Shown: positions 41,891 to 51,429, counted from the first letter of the stretch. The stretch: DNA of 64,000 nucleotides from Roseiarcus sp963737365 (GCA_963737365.1 CAVTSD010000007.1:806001-870000); one strand, 5' to 3'. A program made the numbers and translations. The notes: generated by a model from the sequence alone, not told the origin.

Positions 41891-43001
41891 GGCTCTTATA
41901 GCGTTTTCTGTTGATTTGGATGAGAGTGGCTTGGATCGGAGGAGTTGATTCGATGCGGGCTGAGGACTTTTCGGCATGGCTGGCGGCGGTGGCTGGCTTG
42001 AGCGCGGAACAACGGGTCGAGGCTTTGGCGACCTTGAAGCGGGCGGCGGTCGAGGCGTCGATCTCCGCGCCGGACGGGACTTCCGAGGCTTGGCCGAAGC
42101 GGGGCGGCAAGCGCCGACCTCGGGAGGACACGCTTGGGTCGGCCAGTCTCGAGCGGGTCGCGTCCCAGGGCTGCCCCCATTGCGCGGGCCGCGATGTCGT
42201 CGGCTGGGGTCGTTCCAATGGGCTGTTGCGGTTCCGCTGCAAGAGTTGCGGGCGCACGTTCAACGCCCTGACCAAGACGCCGATGGCCCATCTGCGCAAG
42301 AAGGAGCGGTGGCCCATTCACGCCCAGGCGATGATCGAGGGCAAAAGTCTGGCTAAGACCGCCGAACTCTGCGGCGTCCATCCGACGACGGCGTTCCGCT
42401 GGCGGCATCGGTTTTTGCGCGCGCCCGCCGACGACAAGCCTCGAACGTTGAGCGGAATCGTCGAGGCGGATGAGACCTTCATCCTCGAATCCTTCAAGGG
42501 CCGGTGGTCCGATCTGCCGCGAAAGGCGCGAAAGCGAGGTGGAAAGGCCCGCTATCCAGGCCTTTATCAGGATAACATTCCCATCCTCGTCGCGCGCGAC
42601 AGGAAGGGCGCGACCTTCGATGCGGTCCTGCCTCAGGTTGACGGCGTTTCCGTCCGAACCGCGCTCGCCGGCGTCGTCACGCCGGGCAATCACCTGATCG
42701 GCGACGGGGGGCGGGCGATCGCCGCTTTCGCCCGCCAGGCGGGCATTCCTTTCCACGCCGTGCCCTCGCCCGGAAAGCCGACCGGCGAGGCGCCTCATCT
42801 GCACATCAACAACGTCAACGCCTATCACAGCCGTCTCAAGCAATGGCTGGTCCCCTTCAAAGGCGTCGCCACCAAGAACCTGCCAAGCTATCTCGGCTGG
42901 CGACGCGCCATCGAAGCCTGGGGCGACCAACTCGCCCCGCCCAACTGGATCAAAGGCGCTATCGGCAATGGGCCATATCAACAGGCAACGCTATAAGAGC
43001 C
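41891..43001 (+). mobile_element. IS1595-family insertion sequence, apparently complete
   Basis: Terminal inverted repeats start GGCTCTTATAGCGTT at 41891-41905 and end with the exact complement at 42987-43001; similarity continues inward (CTGTTGAT) for about 27 bases. The flanks AATATTCT (41883-41890) and AATATTCG (43002-43009) match at 7 of 8 bases, fitting the family's 8-base target duplication. One transposase gene fills the element. Confidence 0.9.
41953..42996 (+). CDS. IS1595-family transposase
   Basis: 347 residues from MRAEDFSAWLAAVAG (start at 41953 with GGAG 9 bases upstream). The N-terminal zinc ribbon is seen as CPHCAGRDVVGWG and CKSCGRTFNALTKTP, followed by a helix-turn-helix-like KTAELCGVHPTTAFRWRHRF. 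The DDE-type core (ISXO2-like) has EADETFILESFKG, LIGDGGRAI and HINNVNAYHSRLKQWL, with the third acidic position replaced by Asn as is usual for this family. The frame is intact, so the element may still move. Confidence 0.92.
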   Translation: MRAEDFSAWLAAVAGLSAEQRVEALATLKRAAVEASISAPDGTSEAWPKRGGKRRPREDTLGSASLERVASQGCPHCAGRDVVGWGRSNGLLRFRCKSCGRTFNALTKTPMAHLRKKERWPIHAQAMIEGKSLAKTAELCGVHPTTAFRWRHRFLRAPADDKPRTLSGIVEADETFILESFKGRWSDLPRKARKRGGKARYPGLYQDNIPILVARDRKGATFDAVLPQVDGVSVRTALAGVVTPGNHLIGDGGRAIAAFARQAGIPFHAVPSPGKPTGEAPHLHINNVNAYHSRLKQWLVPFKGVATKNLPSYLGWRRAIEAWGDQLAPPNWIKGAIGNGPYQQATL

Positions 43002-43187
43002 AATATTCGCGACGATCAGATCCGGCGCACTCGGTCGCTCACTCGTTGCCAACCCGCGCCGAACCATGCTGAGTTGAGACGTCGGGCGGCGGTTTTCAGA
43101 CGGCGTTGGCAAGAAGGTTGGCTTTGGGCTTAGTACGGTGCGATTGGACGGAATGAAAGCGGAAGCCGCGCCGCGCCTGACGCGCCC

Positions 43188-43859
43188 ATGACCGGGCAGG
43201 CGAGGGGCCGTTTCATCACTCTCGAAGGCGGGGAGGGGGTTGGCAAGTCGGTTCAGGCCAAGCGACTCGAGGAGAGACTCGCCGGTCTCGGGCTCGCCGT
43301 CCTTCGAACACGCGAGCCGGGGGGCTCCCCTGGAGCGGAGGCGTTGCGCGAGGCGATTCTTTCTGGCTTCGCGTCCGACTTTAGCGCCGCCGGGCAGGCG
43401 TTCCTGTTTTCCGCCGCCCGCGTCGACCATCTCGAAAAGACGATTCTGCCGGCGCTCGCGAGCGGAGCTTGGGTCGTGTCCGACCGGTTCGCCGATTCAA
43501 CCCGAGCCTATCAAGGCGCGGCGGGGAATTTGCCGCCCGAGTTCATCGCCTCTCTTGAGCGCCTGACGGTTGGCGCGAATGGGCCCGACCTGACCTTGAT
43601 CCTCGACCTCGACCCGGAGATCGGCCTTCAGCGCGCGGCCGCGCGAAGACAGACGGGGCGCGCCGACCGATTCGAATCGGAGGGGCTGTCGTTTCATAGG
43701 ATCCTTCGGCAAGCGTTTCTCGACATTGCCGCAGCCGAGCCTCAGCGCTGCGCCATCATCGACGCTGATCAAAGCGAAGACGCCGTCGCCGCCGCCATCT
43801 GGTCGGCGGTCGAGACCAGGCTCAATCCGGCGAGCACGCTCACGGCCAGCCAAACGTGA
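43188..43859 (+). CDS. tmk: Thymidylate kinase
   Basis: 223 residues. The P-loop is GGEGVGKS near residues 14-21, the nucleotide-binding DR motif is SDRFADSTRAYQG, and the lid region is AARRQTGRADRFE. It converts dTMP to dTDP in pyrimidine synthesis. The gene begins the tmk-holB-metG-tatD-MBL series that is conserved in Rhizobiales. The ATG at 43188 has only a weak upstream ribosome site. Confidence 0.95.
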   Translation: MTGQARGRFITLEGGEGVGKSVQAKRLEERLAGLGLAVLRTREPGGSPGAEALREAILSGFASDFSAAGQAFLFSAARVDHLEKTILPALASGAWVVSDRFADSTRAYQGAAGNLPPEFIASLERLTVGANGPDLTLILDLDPEIGLQRAAARRQTGRADRFESEGLSFHRILRQAFLDIAAAEPQRCAIIDADQSEDAVAAAIWSAVETRLNPASTLTASQT

Positions 43860-43962
43860 CATTCCAACCCCCTCGCGCCTCAAGGCGCCGCGCTTCCGCG
43901 CGGCTCCTCAGCATGAGGTCCCTGCGCCGTCGTTCCGAAGCCTCACCTTCTCAGTTCCACGC

Positions 43963-45063
43963 ATGAACCAGCCCCGCACGAAGAAGCCCGAGTCCGACGA
44001 TCTTCCCGAAGCCGATGCGCTCGCTGGCGCGCCCCATCCGCGCCATGTCTATTCGCTGGTTGGCCACGAGCGCGCGGAAGCGGAAATGCTGTCAGCCTAT
44101 CGCGAGGGCCGTCTCGCCCATGCCTGGCTGATCGGGGGCAGGGAAGGGATCGGCAAGGCGACGCTCGCCTGGCGCTTCGCCCGTTTTGTGCTCGCCAACC
44201 CCGATCCGGCCTCAACGGCTGTCCGTGAGGCGCGCAACCTCCATGTTGAGCCCGCTCATCCGGCGGCGCGATTGCTCGCGGGGCTCGCCCATCCTGATTT
44301 TGCTCTTATCCGCCGTGAGTGGCAGGGCGCAACGAAGAAGCTCGCGAGCGAGATCTCGGTTGAGGGAGTTAGGCAGGGACTGCAGATCTTCCAGCTCTCC
44401 GCCGCCTTTGGGGGTTGGCGGGTCGTGATCGTCGATTCGGCCGAGGACCTGAACCGCAACAGCGCCAACGCCTTGCTCAAGATGGTTGAGGAGCCGCCGC
44501 AACGATCGCTGATCCTCATGATCTCGCATCGGCCGGGTCAGGTCCTGCCCACGATCCGCTCGCGCTGTCGCCGCCTGCGGCTCGATCCGCTGTCGGAGGA
44601 CGAGATTGTCCGAGCAGTGATTGGCCTCGGCCAGCCGTGGAGCGAAACCGGCCGTAATGCCGTCGAGGCCGCCGCCAAGCGCGCCGACGGATCGATTCGC
44701 GAGGCGCTCATTCGCCTCGCGCCTGAATTGGAAGGGGTCGGCGCATTGATCGATTCGATCGTCGCCGGCCTGCCGCGGCCCGATCCCCGCGCGGTCGCGA
44801 GGCTCGCAGACTCGGTTAGCGGCCGGGCGGGAGACGAGGCCTTCCGCGCCTTTCATCGCGAGCTCTACGACTGGATCGTCATCTACGCCCGCGACGTCGA
44901 GCCCGGCTCGTTCAGGGTCGAGGAAATTGGCGGGCTTTTCGACCGCATCCGAGACGCGGAGCGCGAGACCCAGGAGCTTAATCTCGACCGCAAGCTGCAT
45001 ATTCTGGCGCTGTTCGCCGAGATCGCCGCGACCGCGCCGCGCGCCTCACGGGATATCTCCTAA
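43963..45063 (+). CDS. holB: DNA polymerase III subunit delta'
   Basis: 366 residues from MNQPRTKKPESDD. The P-loop-like segment is IGGREGIGKATLAWRFA, the Walker B/sensor region is VVIVDSAEDLNRNSANALLKMVEEPP, and the sensor 1 block is ILMISHRPGQVLPTIRSRCRR. This is the alphaproteobacterial delta' subunit of the clamp loader, which opens the beta clamp. It lies 103 bases after tmk in the conserved order. The upstream in-frame extension to 43726 lies within tmk and is rejected. Confidence 0.94.
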   Translation: MNQPRTKKPESDDLPEADALAGAPHPRHVYSLVGHERAEAEMLSAYREGRLAHAWLIGGREGIGKATLAWRFARFVLANPDPASTAVREARNLHVEPAHPAARLLAGLAHPDFALIRREWQGATKKLASEISVEGVRQGLQIFQLSAAFGGWRVVIVDSAEDLNRNSANALLKMVEEPPQRSLILMISHRPGQVLPTIRSRCRRLRLDPLSEDEIVRAVIGLGQPWSETGRNAVEAAAKRADGSIREALIRLAPELEGVGALIDSIVAGLPRPDPRAVARLADSVSGRAGDEAFRAFHRELYDWIVIYARDVEPGSFRVEEIGGLFDRIRDAERETQELNLDRKLHILALFAEIAATAPRASRDIS

Positions 45064-45065
45064 CC

Positions 45066-45192
45066 AACCCCTCGTCCTGAGGGAGCGGCGACGCAAGGCG
45101 ACGCGTCTCGAAGCGCGCTTCAGAGGGCGCCACCGGCGCAGCCTCCTGGATCATCCTTCGAGACGCGCCTTTGGCGCTCCTCAGGATGAGGA
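45066..45192. repeat. Paired REP-like palindromes in opposite orientation
   Basis: CCTCGTCCTGAGGGAGCGGC near 45067 and GGCGACGCGTCTCGAAGCGC near 45096 form one unit. TCATCCTTCGAGACGCGCC and GGCGCTCCTCAGGATGAGG at 45151-45190 form the other, in inverted order. The unit is shared with 33400-33438. It fills the gap between holB and metG, so the mRNA there can fold into a long hairpin. Confidence 0.65.
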
Positions 45193-45272
45193 TGGCGGAG
45201 GGCCAACCAAAGGGCTGGAGTTGCGTACAGATTTTCATCGCCGCTCAAAAATTTTTGCTTTAAGGGGCGCTC

Positions 45273-46845
45273 ATGAGCCGCTTCTTCATCACCACGGCGA
45301 TCCCATACGCCAACGGCGCGCCCCATATCGGCCATGCCTACGAGCGCATCGCGACCGACGCCATCCAGCGATTCATGCGTCTCGACGGGCGCGAGACGTT
45401 GTTCGTCACCGGCATGGACGAGCACGGCCTTAAAGTGCAGCAGGCTGCGGCGCGCGAGGAAGTCACGCCGCAGCAATTTGTCGATCGTGTCGCGGCCGAA
45501 TTCGAGGCGATGGGCGAAATGCTGAACGCGCGCGCCGACGACATCGTCCGCACGACGGAACCACGGCACATACGCGCCTCCCAGGCGATCTGGGAGCGGA
45601 TGGCGGCGAACGGCGACGTCTATTTGTCGAAATATTCGGGCTGGTATTCGGTCCGCGACGAGGCCTATTTCGACGAAGGCGAGCTGACCGCCGGCCCGGA
45701 CGGAACGAAGCTCGCGCCGAGCGGCGCGCCGGTCGAATGGGTCGAGGAGGAAAGTTACTTCTTCCGGCTCTCCAAATATTCAGACAAGCTGCTCGCGCAC
45801 TACGAAGCCCATCCCGAATTCGTCACGCCGGAAAAATATCTGAACGAGATCGTCGCCTTTGTGAAGCGAGGCTTGTCCGACCTCTCGATCAGCCGCGCGA
45901 CGCTGAAATGGGGCGTGCCTGTTCCCGGCGACCCAAAGCATGTGATGTATGTCTGGGTCGACGCGCTGACGAATTACATCACCGCGACAGGCTTCCCGGA
46001 CGACGGCCCGCGAACGAAGTTCTGGCCGGCGGACGCGCATGTGATCGGCAAGGACATTACCCGTTTCCACGCGATCTACTGGCCGGCCTTCCTGATGTCG
46101 GCTGGGCTGCCTGTGCCGAAACAGGTCGTCGTACATGGCTTTCTGTTCAACCGCGGCGAGAAAATGTCGAAGTCGGTCGGCAATGTCGTCAGCCCGAAGG
46201 CGATGGTCGACGCTTATGGCCTCGACGCCGTGCGCTATTTTTTCCTCCGCGAGGTCCCGTTCGGGCAAGATGGGAGCTATTCGCATGAGGCGATCGTCGC
46301 GCGCATGAACGCCGATCTTGCCAATGACATCGGCAATCTGGCGCAACGCTCGCTGACGATGATCGCCAAGACCGGAGCGCGCACGCCCGACTGGCGCAAG
46401 GCGACGCCGGCCAAGGAAGACTTGGCCATGCTGGCGCGCGCCGATGCGCTCCTTGACGAGGCGCGCCGGCACATGAGTGGCTTCGCGCTCCATCTTTACA
46501 TCGGCGCCGTTTTCGAGGTCGTGTCGGAGGCCAACCGCTATTTCGCGAACGCCGAGCCCTGGAGGCTCGCCAAGAGTGATCCGGCGCGCATGGGGCTCGT
46601 GCTCTACGTGACGATCGAAACCTTGCGCATCGCCGCGATCCTGCTGCAGCCGGCGATGCCTGCGAGCATGGGCGGCGCTTCTCGACCTCCTTGGCGTCCC
46701 ACCGGAGGGCCGCATCTTTGCGGCGCTGGACGTCGGCGAGCGGGTTGGCCAGCTCGACGCGCCGCATCGGCTCGAGCCGGGCAGGGCGTTGCCCCCGCCT
46801 GCGCCGATCTTTCCACGCTATGTCGAAGCGGAGCCGGCGAAGTGA
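45273..46845 (+). pseudogene. metG: Methionyl-tRNA synthetase, frameshifted near the C-terminus
   Basis: About 523 residues after repair. Class I signatures are present: AYANGAPHIGH (HIGH motif) near residue 10, and GEKMSKSVGN (KMSKS) near 297. At 46671-46677 (GGGCGGCG, one base too many) the frame shifts after MPASM. The correct continuation reads ALLDLLGVPPEGRIFAALD and ends PIFPRYVEAEPAK at 46845, the normal anticodon-domain C-terminus; the unshifted frame instead runs to 46868 with an unrelated Arg/Gly-rich tail. The enzyme is essential and only one copy is seen here, so a sequence error is more likely than loss. Confidence 0.92.
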
Positions 46846-46864
46846 AGGCTTGGGCCGGCGCCGA

Positions 46865-47704
46865 ATGACCATCATCGACAGCCATTGCCACCTCGATTTT
46901 CCCGACTTCGCCGACGATCTCGACGGGGTGGTCGAGCGCGCCCGCGCAGCCGGCGTCGAGCGCTTGATCACCATCGGCACAAAAGTGTCGAAGGCTGCGG
47001 GCGTCGTCGCGATCGCCGAGCGGTTTGACGACGTCTTCTTCACCGTCGGCACGCATCCCCATGAAGCGGCCGGGAAAGATGCAGAGGACTTTGACGCAAT
47101 GCGCGCCTTCGCCGGACATCCGAAATGCGTCGGGATCGGCGAAACGGGCCTCGATTATCACTACGACAACGCGCCCCGCGACGTCGCACGGCGGGTCTTT
47201 CGCGGGCATATCGCGCTCGCCCGCGAGCTCGATCTGCCGCTTGTCATCCATGCGCGCGACGCCGACGACGATATCGCGGCGATCCTGACGGACGAGATGG
47301 GGCAGGGGCGGTTCTCGGCGCTGCTGCATTGCTTCACCGCCTCGCGCCAACTTGCAGAGACCGCGCTTGGCCTCGGACTCTCGATCTCGTTTTCCGGCGT
47401 GGTGACGTTCAAGAAGTCAGAGGGCTTGCGCGCAATCGCCCGCGATGTCCCGCTCGACCGTATCCTGGTCGAGACCGACGCGCCCTATCTCGCGCCGACG
47501 CCCCATCGCGGCCGCCGTAACGAGCCGGCGTTCGTCGTTGCAACCGCAGGGGTGGTCGCCGAGGCGCGCGGGATCTCGGCCGACATGCTTGCGGAAGCGA
47601 CGCGCGCCAACACGCACGCCATCTTTAAGCGGCTGCCTCCAGCTGTCGGCAAGCCGCCGCAGGCCGCAAGCAAGCTGCCGCAACCTGCTGGGTCGTCGCA
47701 TTGA
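46865..47704 (+). CDS. tatD: TatD-family metal-dependent DNase
   Basis: 279 residues. Metal ligands are visible in IDSHCHLDF, IGETGLDYHY (with the Glu and Asp), VIHARDAD, HCFTAS, and the terminal ETDAPYLAP. TatD enzymes are 3'-5' exonucleases or DNases with roles in DNA repair. The ATG at 46865 is followed by the family N-terminus. It lies 20 bases after the repaired metG stop and overlaps the next gene by a few bases. Confidence 0.92.
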   Translation: MTIIDSHCHLDFPDFADDLDGVVERARAAGVERLITIGTKVSKAAGVVAIAERFDDVFFTVGTHPHEAAGKDAEDFDAMRAFAGHPKCVGIGETGLDYHYDNAPRDVARRVFRGHIALARELDLPLVIHARDADDDIAAILTDEMGQGRFSALLHCFTASRQLAETALGLGLSISFSGVVTFKKSEGLRAIARDVPLDRILVETDAPYLAPTPHRGRRNEPAFVVATAGVVAEARGISADMLAEATRANTHAIFKRLPPAVGKPPQAASKLPQPAGSSH

Positions 47705-48505
47705 CGCTGCGTTTGACCATTCTGGGCTGCGGCTCGTCCGGCGGCGTGCCGCGGGTCGGGGAGGGTTGGGGCGCCTGCGATCCAGCGAATTCCAAGAACC
47801 GTCGCCTCCGCTGCTCCGTTTTGGTGGAGCGGATCGGGTCCGGCGGCGCGACGGCGGTGCTGGTCGACACGTCGCCCGATTTGCGCGAGCAGTTGCTCGT
47901 CGCGGGTGTCAAGCGGCTCGATGGTGTCCTCTTAAGCCATCCCCACGCCGACCACACGCACGGCATCGACGATCTGAGGCCGCTTTGCATCGCAATCCGC
48001 CGCCCTGTCGAAATACACATGAACGAGCTGACCTCGCATCGGGTCACCCAAGCGTTCTCCTATATTTTTCAGACGCCTGACGGGAGTTCTTATCCTCCAA
48101 TCGCAACCGAGCGGCGTCTTACCGCGGGCCAGCTCTGCCGCATCGAGGGTCCGGGGGGAGCGGTCGAGGCGATGCCCTTCGATCTCGACCACGGCGATAT
48201 CAGCGCGCTCGGCTTTCGCTTCGGCGGGCCTCGCCTACACGCCTGATGTGAAACGCATTCCCGACACAAGCCGAGCCTTCCTCGAGGGCCTGGACGTATG
48301 GATCATCGACGCCCTGCGCTATCGCCCCCATCCGTCCCATTTCAGTCTCGACGAGGCGTTATCGTGGATCGAAACGATGCGTCCGAAGCGCGCGATCCTC
48401 ACCAACTTGCACACCGATCTCGATTACGAGACCTTGCGCGCGAGCCTGCCAGCGCATGTGACGCCGGCTTATGACGGGATGCGCGTCGAGGATTTCGGGC
48501 CCTGA
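47701..48505 (+). pseudogene. PhnP-like MBL-fold phosphodiesterase, frameshifted
   Basis: About 267 residues after repair. The start is TTG at 47701, overlapping the tatD stop. The N-terminus TLRLTILGCGSSGGVPRVG and the HPHADHTHGIDDLRPL motif are typical of the PhnP (5-phosphoribosyl 1,2-cyclic phosphate phosphodiesterase) type. At 48224-48230 one extra base breaks the frame after GFRFGG; the continuation LAYTPDVKRIPDTSRAFLEG follows to the stop at 48505, with the ligand pattern LDVWIIDALRYRPHPSHFS. This gene follows tatD in most Rhizobiales, where it is not in a phosphonate operon and its substrate is unknown. Confidence 0.85.
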
Positions 48506-48524
48506 CGCTCGAGGGGGGAACGCG

Positions 48525-49769
48525 ATGACGCTCGTCGAGACCGCAATCCGCGACTTCGTGCGCGAACACGCCGAAGCCGAAACGCGCTTTCTGGCCGAGA
48601 TCGTCAAAATTCCGTCGGACAATCCGCCTGGAGATTGCAGCCGCCCCGCGGAAGTCGTCGCTACGCTCCTGGAAGGACTGGGTTTTCAGGTCGAGCGGCA
48701 CAAGGTTCCCGAGGCCCTCGTCAAGGCCAACGGCATGATTTCGGCGACCAACCTGATCGTCCGGCGCCGGTTCCGAGAGGGCATGACAATTGCGCTCAAC
48801 GCGCACGGCGATGTGGTGCCTCCGGGTACGGGTTGGACGCATGACCCTTACGGGGCCGAAATCGTCGACGGCTGGCTCTATGGGCGCGGAGCCGCGGTGT
48901 CGAAGTCGGACATTGCGACCTACGCTTTCGCCATGCTGGCGCTCGAAAAGTGCGGCGCGGCGCTCAATGGCGCTGTCGAACTGCACGTTACCTATGACGA
49001 GGAGGCGGGTGGCGAGATTGGCCCGCGCTATCTCCTCGAGAGCGGCCTCTCGCGGCCGGATTTGGCGATCGGCGCCGGCTTCTCCTATGCGGTCGTCAAC
49101 GCCCATAACGGCGCCCTTCACCTGGAGGTAGAGGTGCTCGGCCGCTCGGCGCACGCGGCCCGTCCCGCGACCGGCGTCGACGCGCTCGAAGCTGCGAACG
49201 CAATCTTGTCCGCTCTTTACAACTGGCGGATCGGCCTTGAGGCGCGGACCTCGGCGATGCCCGGGATAGGCGCGCCGCAGATGACGGTCGGTCTCATTGC
49301 GGGCGGGATCAACACCAATGTGGTGCCGGATCGCGTGACTTTCCGCCTGGACCGCCGCATTGTGCCGGAGGAAACTCCGGCCGAGGTCGAAGCGGAATTG
49401 CGCGAGGTCATCGACCTGTCGGCGGCGCTGCATCCTGAGGCGAAGGTCGAGGTCAAGCGGATCCTGCTTGCCGAGCCGCTGACGCCGACTCCGGCCGGAG
49501 CGAGGCTCACTGAGGTTCTCTGCCGGCAGGCGAGCCAGGTCATGGGAGAGAAGATCATCGCCTCGGGCGTGCCCCTCTATACCGACGCCCGCCACTACGC
49601 CAAAGCGGGCGTGCCGATCGTCCTCTATGGCGCAGGCCCCCGCACGATCGAGGAGGCCAACGCCCACCGCGCTGACGAGCGCCTGCCTCTCTCGGACCTC
49701 CACAAGGCGACGGAAGTCATCGCGTTGACGTTAGCGGAGCTGCTGCAGGAAACGAAACCTGGCGGCTAG
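48525..49769 (+). CDS. M20 family metallopeptidase / ArgE-DapE-type deacylase
   Basis: 414 residues. The metal ligands are present as ALNAHGDVVPPG (H..D), GRGAAVSKSD and TYDEEAGGE, and the dimerisation domain contains SAHAARPATGVDALE. M20 enzymes remove acyl groups or hydrolyse peptides; the substrate is not clear here. The start ATG at 48525 has a strong GAGGGGGGAA site. It lies 19 bases after the PhnP-like gene and probably shares its transcript. Confidence 0.87.
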   Translation: MTLVETAIRDFVREHAEAETRFLAEIVKIPSDNPPGDCSRPAEVVATLLEGLGFQVERHKVPEALVKANGMISATNLIVRRRFREGMTIALNAHGDVVPPGTGWTHDPYGAEIVDGWLYGRGAAVSKSDIATYAFAMLALEKCGAALNGAVELHVTYDEEAGGEIGPRYLLESGLSRPDLAIGAGFSYAVVNAHNGALHLEVEVLGRSAHAARPATGVDALEAANAILSALYNWRIGLEARTSAMPGIGAPQMTVGLIAGGINTNVVPDRVTFRLDRRIVPEETPAEVEAELREVIDLSAALHPEAKVEVKRILLAEPLTPTPAGARLTEVLCRQASQVMGEKIIASGVPLYTDARHYAKAGVPIVLYGAGPRTIEEANAHRADERLPLSDLHKATEVIALTLAELLQETKPGG

Positions 49770-50281
49770 ACGGTCGCTTATTTGGACGCATTCAATCCTG
49801 TGTTTTTAAAGTCCGCGAAGCGCGGCATTCCGTCCCATTCGGCCAGGTTTGGGTTTTCTTGGTTCGCCCCGTTTTCCTGCGAAAACCCCTGTTTCCGGGG
49901 GTTGGAAAAGCTTGGATTTCCTTGGATTCTCTCGTCCGAATCTAGACTTTTCAACGGGTTGCGAGGGATTTTCGGTGAAAAAAATTCTCGCGGCGGTTGC
50001 CTCATGAAAAATGCGCCTTCGGGGTTGGCGCCGGCGTATCGTCAAAGGCGGACATACGATTAGGCATAGGCGACAGCTTAACTTGTTTTCGGCTTTTCCG
50101 CAATAAAAAACCCGTCAATAGAAGATGACTCTCGAACGGATATTGCGGCCGGGCCCCGTCCGGGAGCAGCGGCTCGATGAATGAAGGCGGCGAGCGATAC
50201 GGGGCGGCAAGGCGGCGGCCTGATGGCGTCTTGAGCGACCGGGAGCCAGAGGGCAGGGCTCAGCCCTGCCCGGTCATGGCG
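49770..50281. other. 512-base intergenic region holding dispersed repeat copy B
   Basis: No gene is supported. Frames at 49778-50063 on both strands are translations of the repeat itself. The rest contains the AGCTTAACTTG...CTTTTCCGCAATAA block at 50075-50107 that is shared with copy A. Confidence 0.6.
49846..49990 (+). repeat. Dispersed repeat, copy B
   Basis: About 145 bases matching copy A (41627-41775), with perfect or near-perfect blocks TTGGATTTCCTTGGATTCTC, TCGTCCGAAT, ACTTTTCAACGGGTT and GATTTTCGGTGAAAA. The hairpin reads AACCCC-TGTTTCCG-GGGGTT at about 49885-49904; copy A has a hairpin of different sequence in the same place, so base pairing rather than sequence is conserved. Confidence 0.8.
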
Positions 50282-50890
50282 TCAATATCCGACCGTGAAC
50301 CGCTCGCGGATGTGAGCCGGCTTCTCCAGCTCGTCGACGGCGGCGATCGAATAGTCCTCCCAGGAGACGTTGCTGCCTTTCTCGTGGGTTAGCAGCTGAT
50401 TCTTACCCAGCCGGAACTTGCCCGTGCGCTCGCCGGGCGCAATCACCGCGGACGGCGACAGGTAGGTCCAGTCGAGATCCTTGTCTTGGCGCAGGAGCTC
50501 GAGAAATTCGCCGCCTTTGGCCGCCTCGGCCTTGTATTGGGCGGGAAACTGCGGCGTGTCGATGAGCTTCACGCCGGGCGCGACTTCGAGGCTGCCGGCG
50601 CCGCCGACGACGAAATAGCGCTTTACCCCAGCCTCCTTGACCGCCTCGATCAGGAGCTTCGGATCGCTCGCGGTGAAATGAACCGAGCTGATTACGGCGT
50701 CGTGGCCCTTGATGAGCTGGACGAGACCTGGCTTGTCGAAGACGTCGCCCTTTTTCGCCGTGACGCCCGGCAGCTTGGCAATCGTGTCCGGATTGCGCGC
50801 AATCGCCGTGACCTGATGGCCGCGATGGCTGAGTTCCGCGAGGAGACGTGAACCTCCGTTTCCCGAAGCTCCGATGAGCGCGACTTTCAT
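50282..50890 (-). CDS. NAD(P)-dependent epimerase/oxidoreductase, YwnB-like
   Basis: 202 residues from MKVALIGASGNGGSRLLAE. The dinucleotide site GASGNGGSR (GxxGxxG) is at residues 7-15, and VVGGAGSLEV and a YLSPSAVIAPG block are present. This is the atypical short-chain reductase group with NAD(P)H-binding domain (NmrA/YwnB/YmoC types), often quinone- or aldehyde-linked. The start at 50890 is chosen over 50941 from the conserved N-terminus. It is divergent from the HxlR-type regulator at 50940, 49 bases away, which very likely controls it. Confidence 0.85.
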   Translation of the reverse strand: MKVALIGASGNGGSRLLAELSHRGHQVTAIARNPDTIAKLPGVTAKKGDVFDKPGLVQLIKGHDAVISSVHFTASDPKLLIEAVKEAGVKRYFVVGGAGSLEVAPGVKLIDTPQFPAQYKAEAAKGGEFLELLRQDKDLDWTYLSPSAVIAPGERTGKFRLGKNQLLTHEKGSNVSWEDYSIAAVDELEKPAHIRERFTVGY

Positions 50891-50916
50891 GAGTGTCTCC
50901 GATGCGGTATGAGATA

Positions 50917-50929
50917 GATACCTAGTATC
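50917..50929. promoter_or_regulatory. Palindromic operator in the oxidoreductase/hxlR divergent promoter
   Basis: GATACCTAGTATC is an almost perfect palindrome (GATAC-N3-GTATC) in the 49 bases between the two divergent genes. A related half-site GGATAC follows at 50934. HxlR-family regulators bind such short palindromes and often regulate themselves and a divergent reductase. Confidence 0.6.
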
Positions 50930-50939
50930 GGATGGATAC

Positions 50940-51374
50940 ATGCCGACGACAGACGTCCTTGTAAAGAACGCACCTTCGAGGAACCTGGTTTCCTCGCCGG
51001 AACCGCCGGCCGCGCCGCCGGACCCTTATGCGGCTAGCTGTCCGACGCGGCTGCTCCTTGATCGGATCGGCGACAAGTGGATGGTGCTGACGCTCGGCCT
51101 CATTCGCGACAAACCACGCCGCTTCAACGCTCTCAGGCGCGAAATTGAAGGCGTAACGCAGAAGATGTTGTCGCAGACGCTGAAGCAGATGGAGCGCGAC
51201 GGGCTGATCACCCGAACCGTTTTGCCGACGGCGCCAATCTCGGTCGAATACGCAATCACGCCTCTCGGCGGAACGCTCGCGGCGGTTCTCGACGGGCTAC
51301 AGCTTTGGGCGCGCGATCACATGGCAGACGTGCTGACGTCCAGGCGGCTCTATGACGGCAGCTGCCGGGGGTGA
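50940..51374 (+). CDS. HxlR-family transcriptional regulator
   Basis: 144 residues. A Pro/Ala-rich N-terminal 25 residues precede the winged-helix domain with CPTRLLLDRIGDKWMVLTLGL and RFNALRREIEGVTQKMLSQT, then LKQMERDGLITRTV, the core of the HxlR family. These sense small electrophiles or quinones and repress a divergent oxidoreductase. The gene begins at ATG 50940 with no strong ribosome site. A short relic of a second, similar gene lies at 53032-53170 past the transposase. Confidence 0.88.
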   Translation: MPTTDVLVKNAPSRNLVSSPEPPAAPPDPYAASCPTRLLLDRIGDKWMVLTLGLIRDKPRRFNALRREIEGVTQKMLSQTLKQMERDGLITRTVLPTAPISVEYAITPLGGTLAAVLDGLQLWARDHMADVLTSRRLYDGSCRG

Positions 51375-51429
51375 GTTTCCCGCGCGGACACTCCATCTCG
51401 GTTCCATAATAACTATTATGCGAATCGAG

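Noticed and set aside
46671..46677. Programmed frameshift in metG
   Set aside because: No slippery heptamer with a downstream structure is evident, and similar breaks occur in unrelated genes across the window, so sequence error is simpler.
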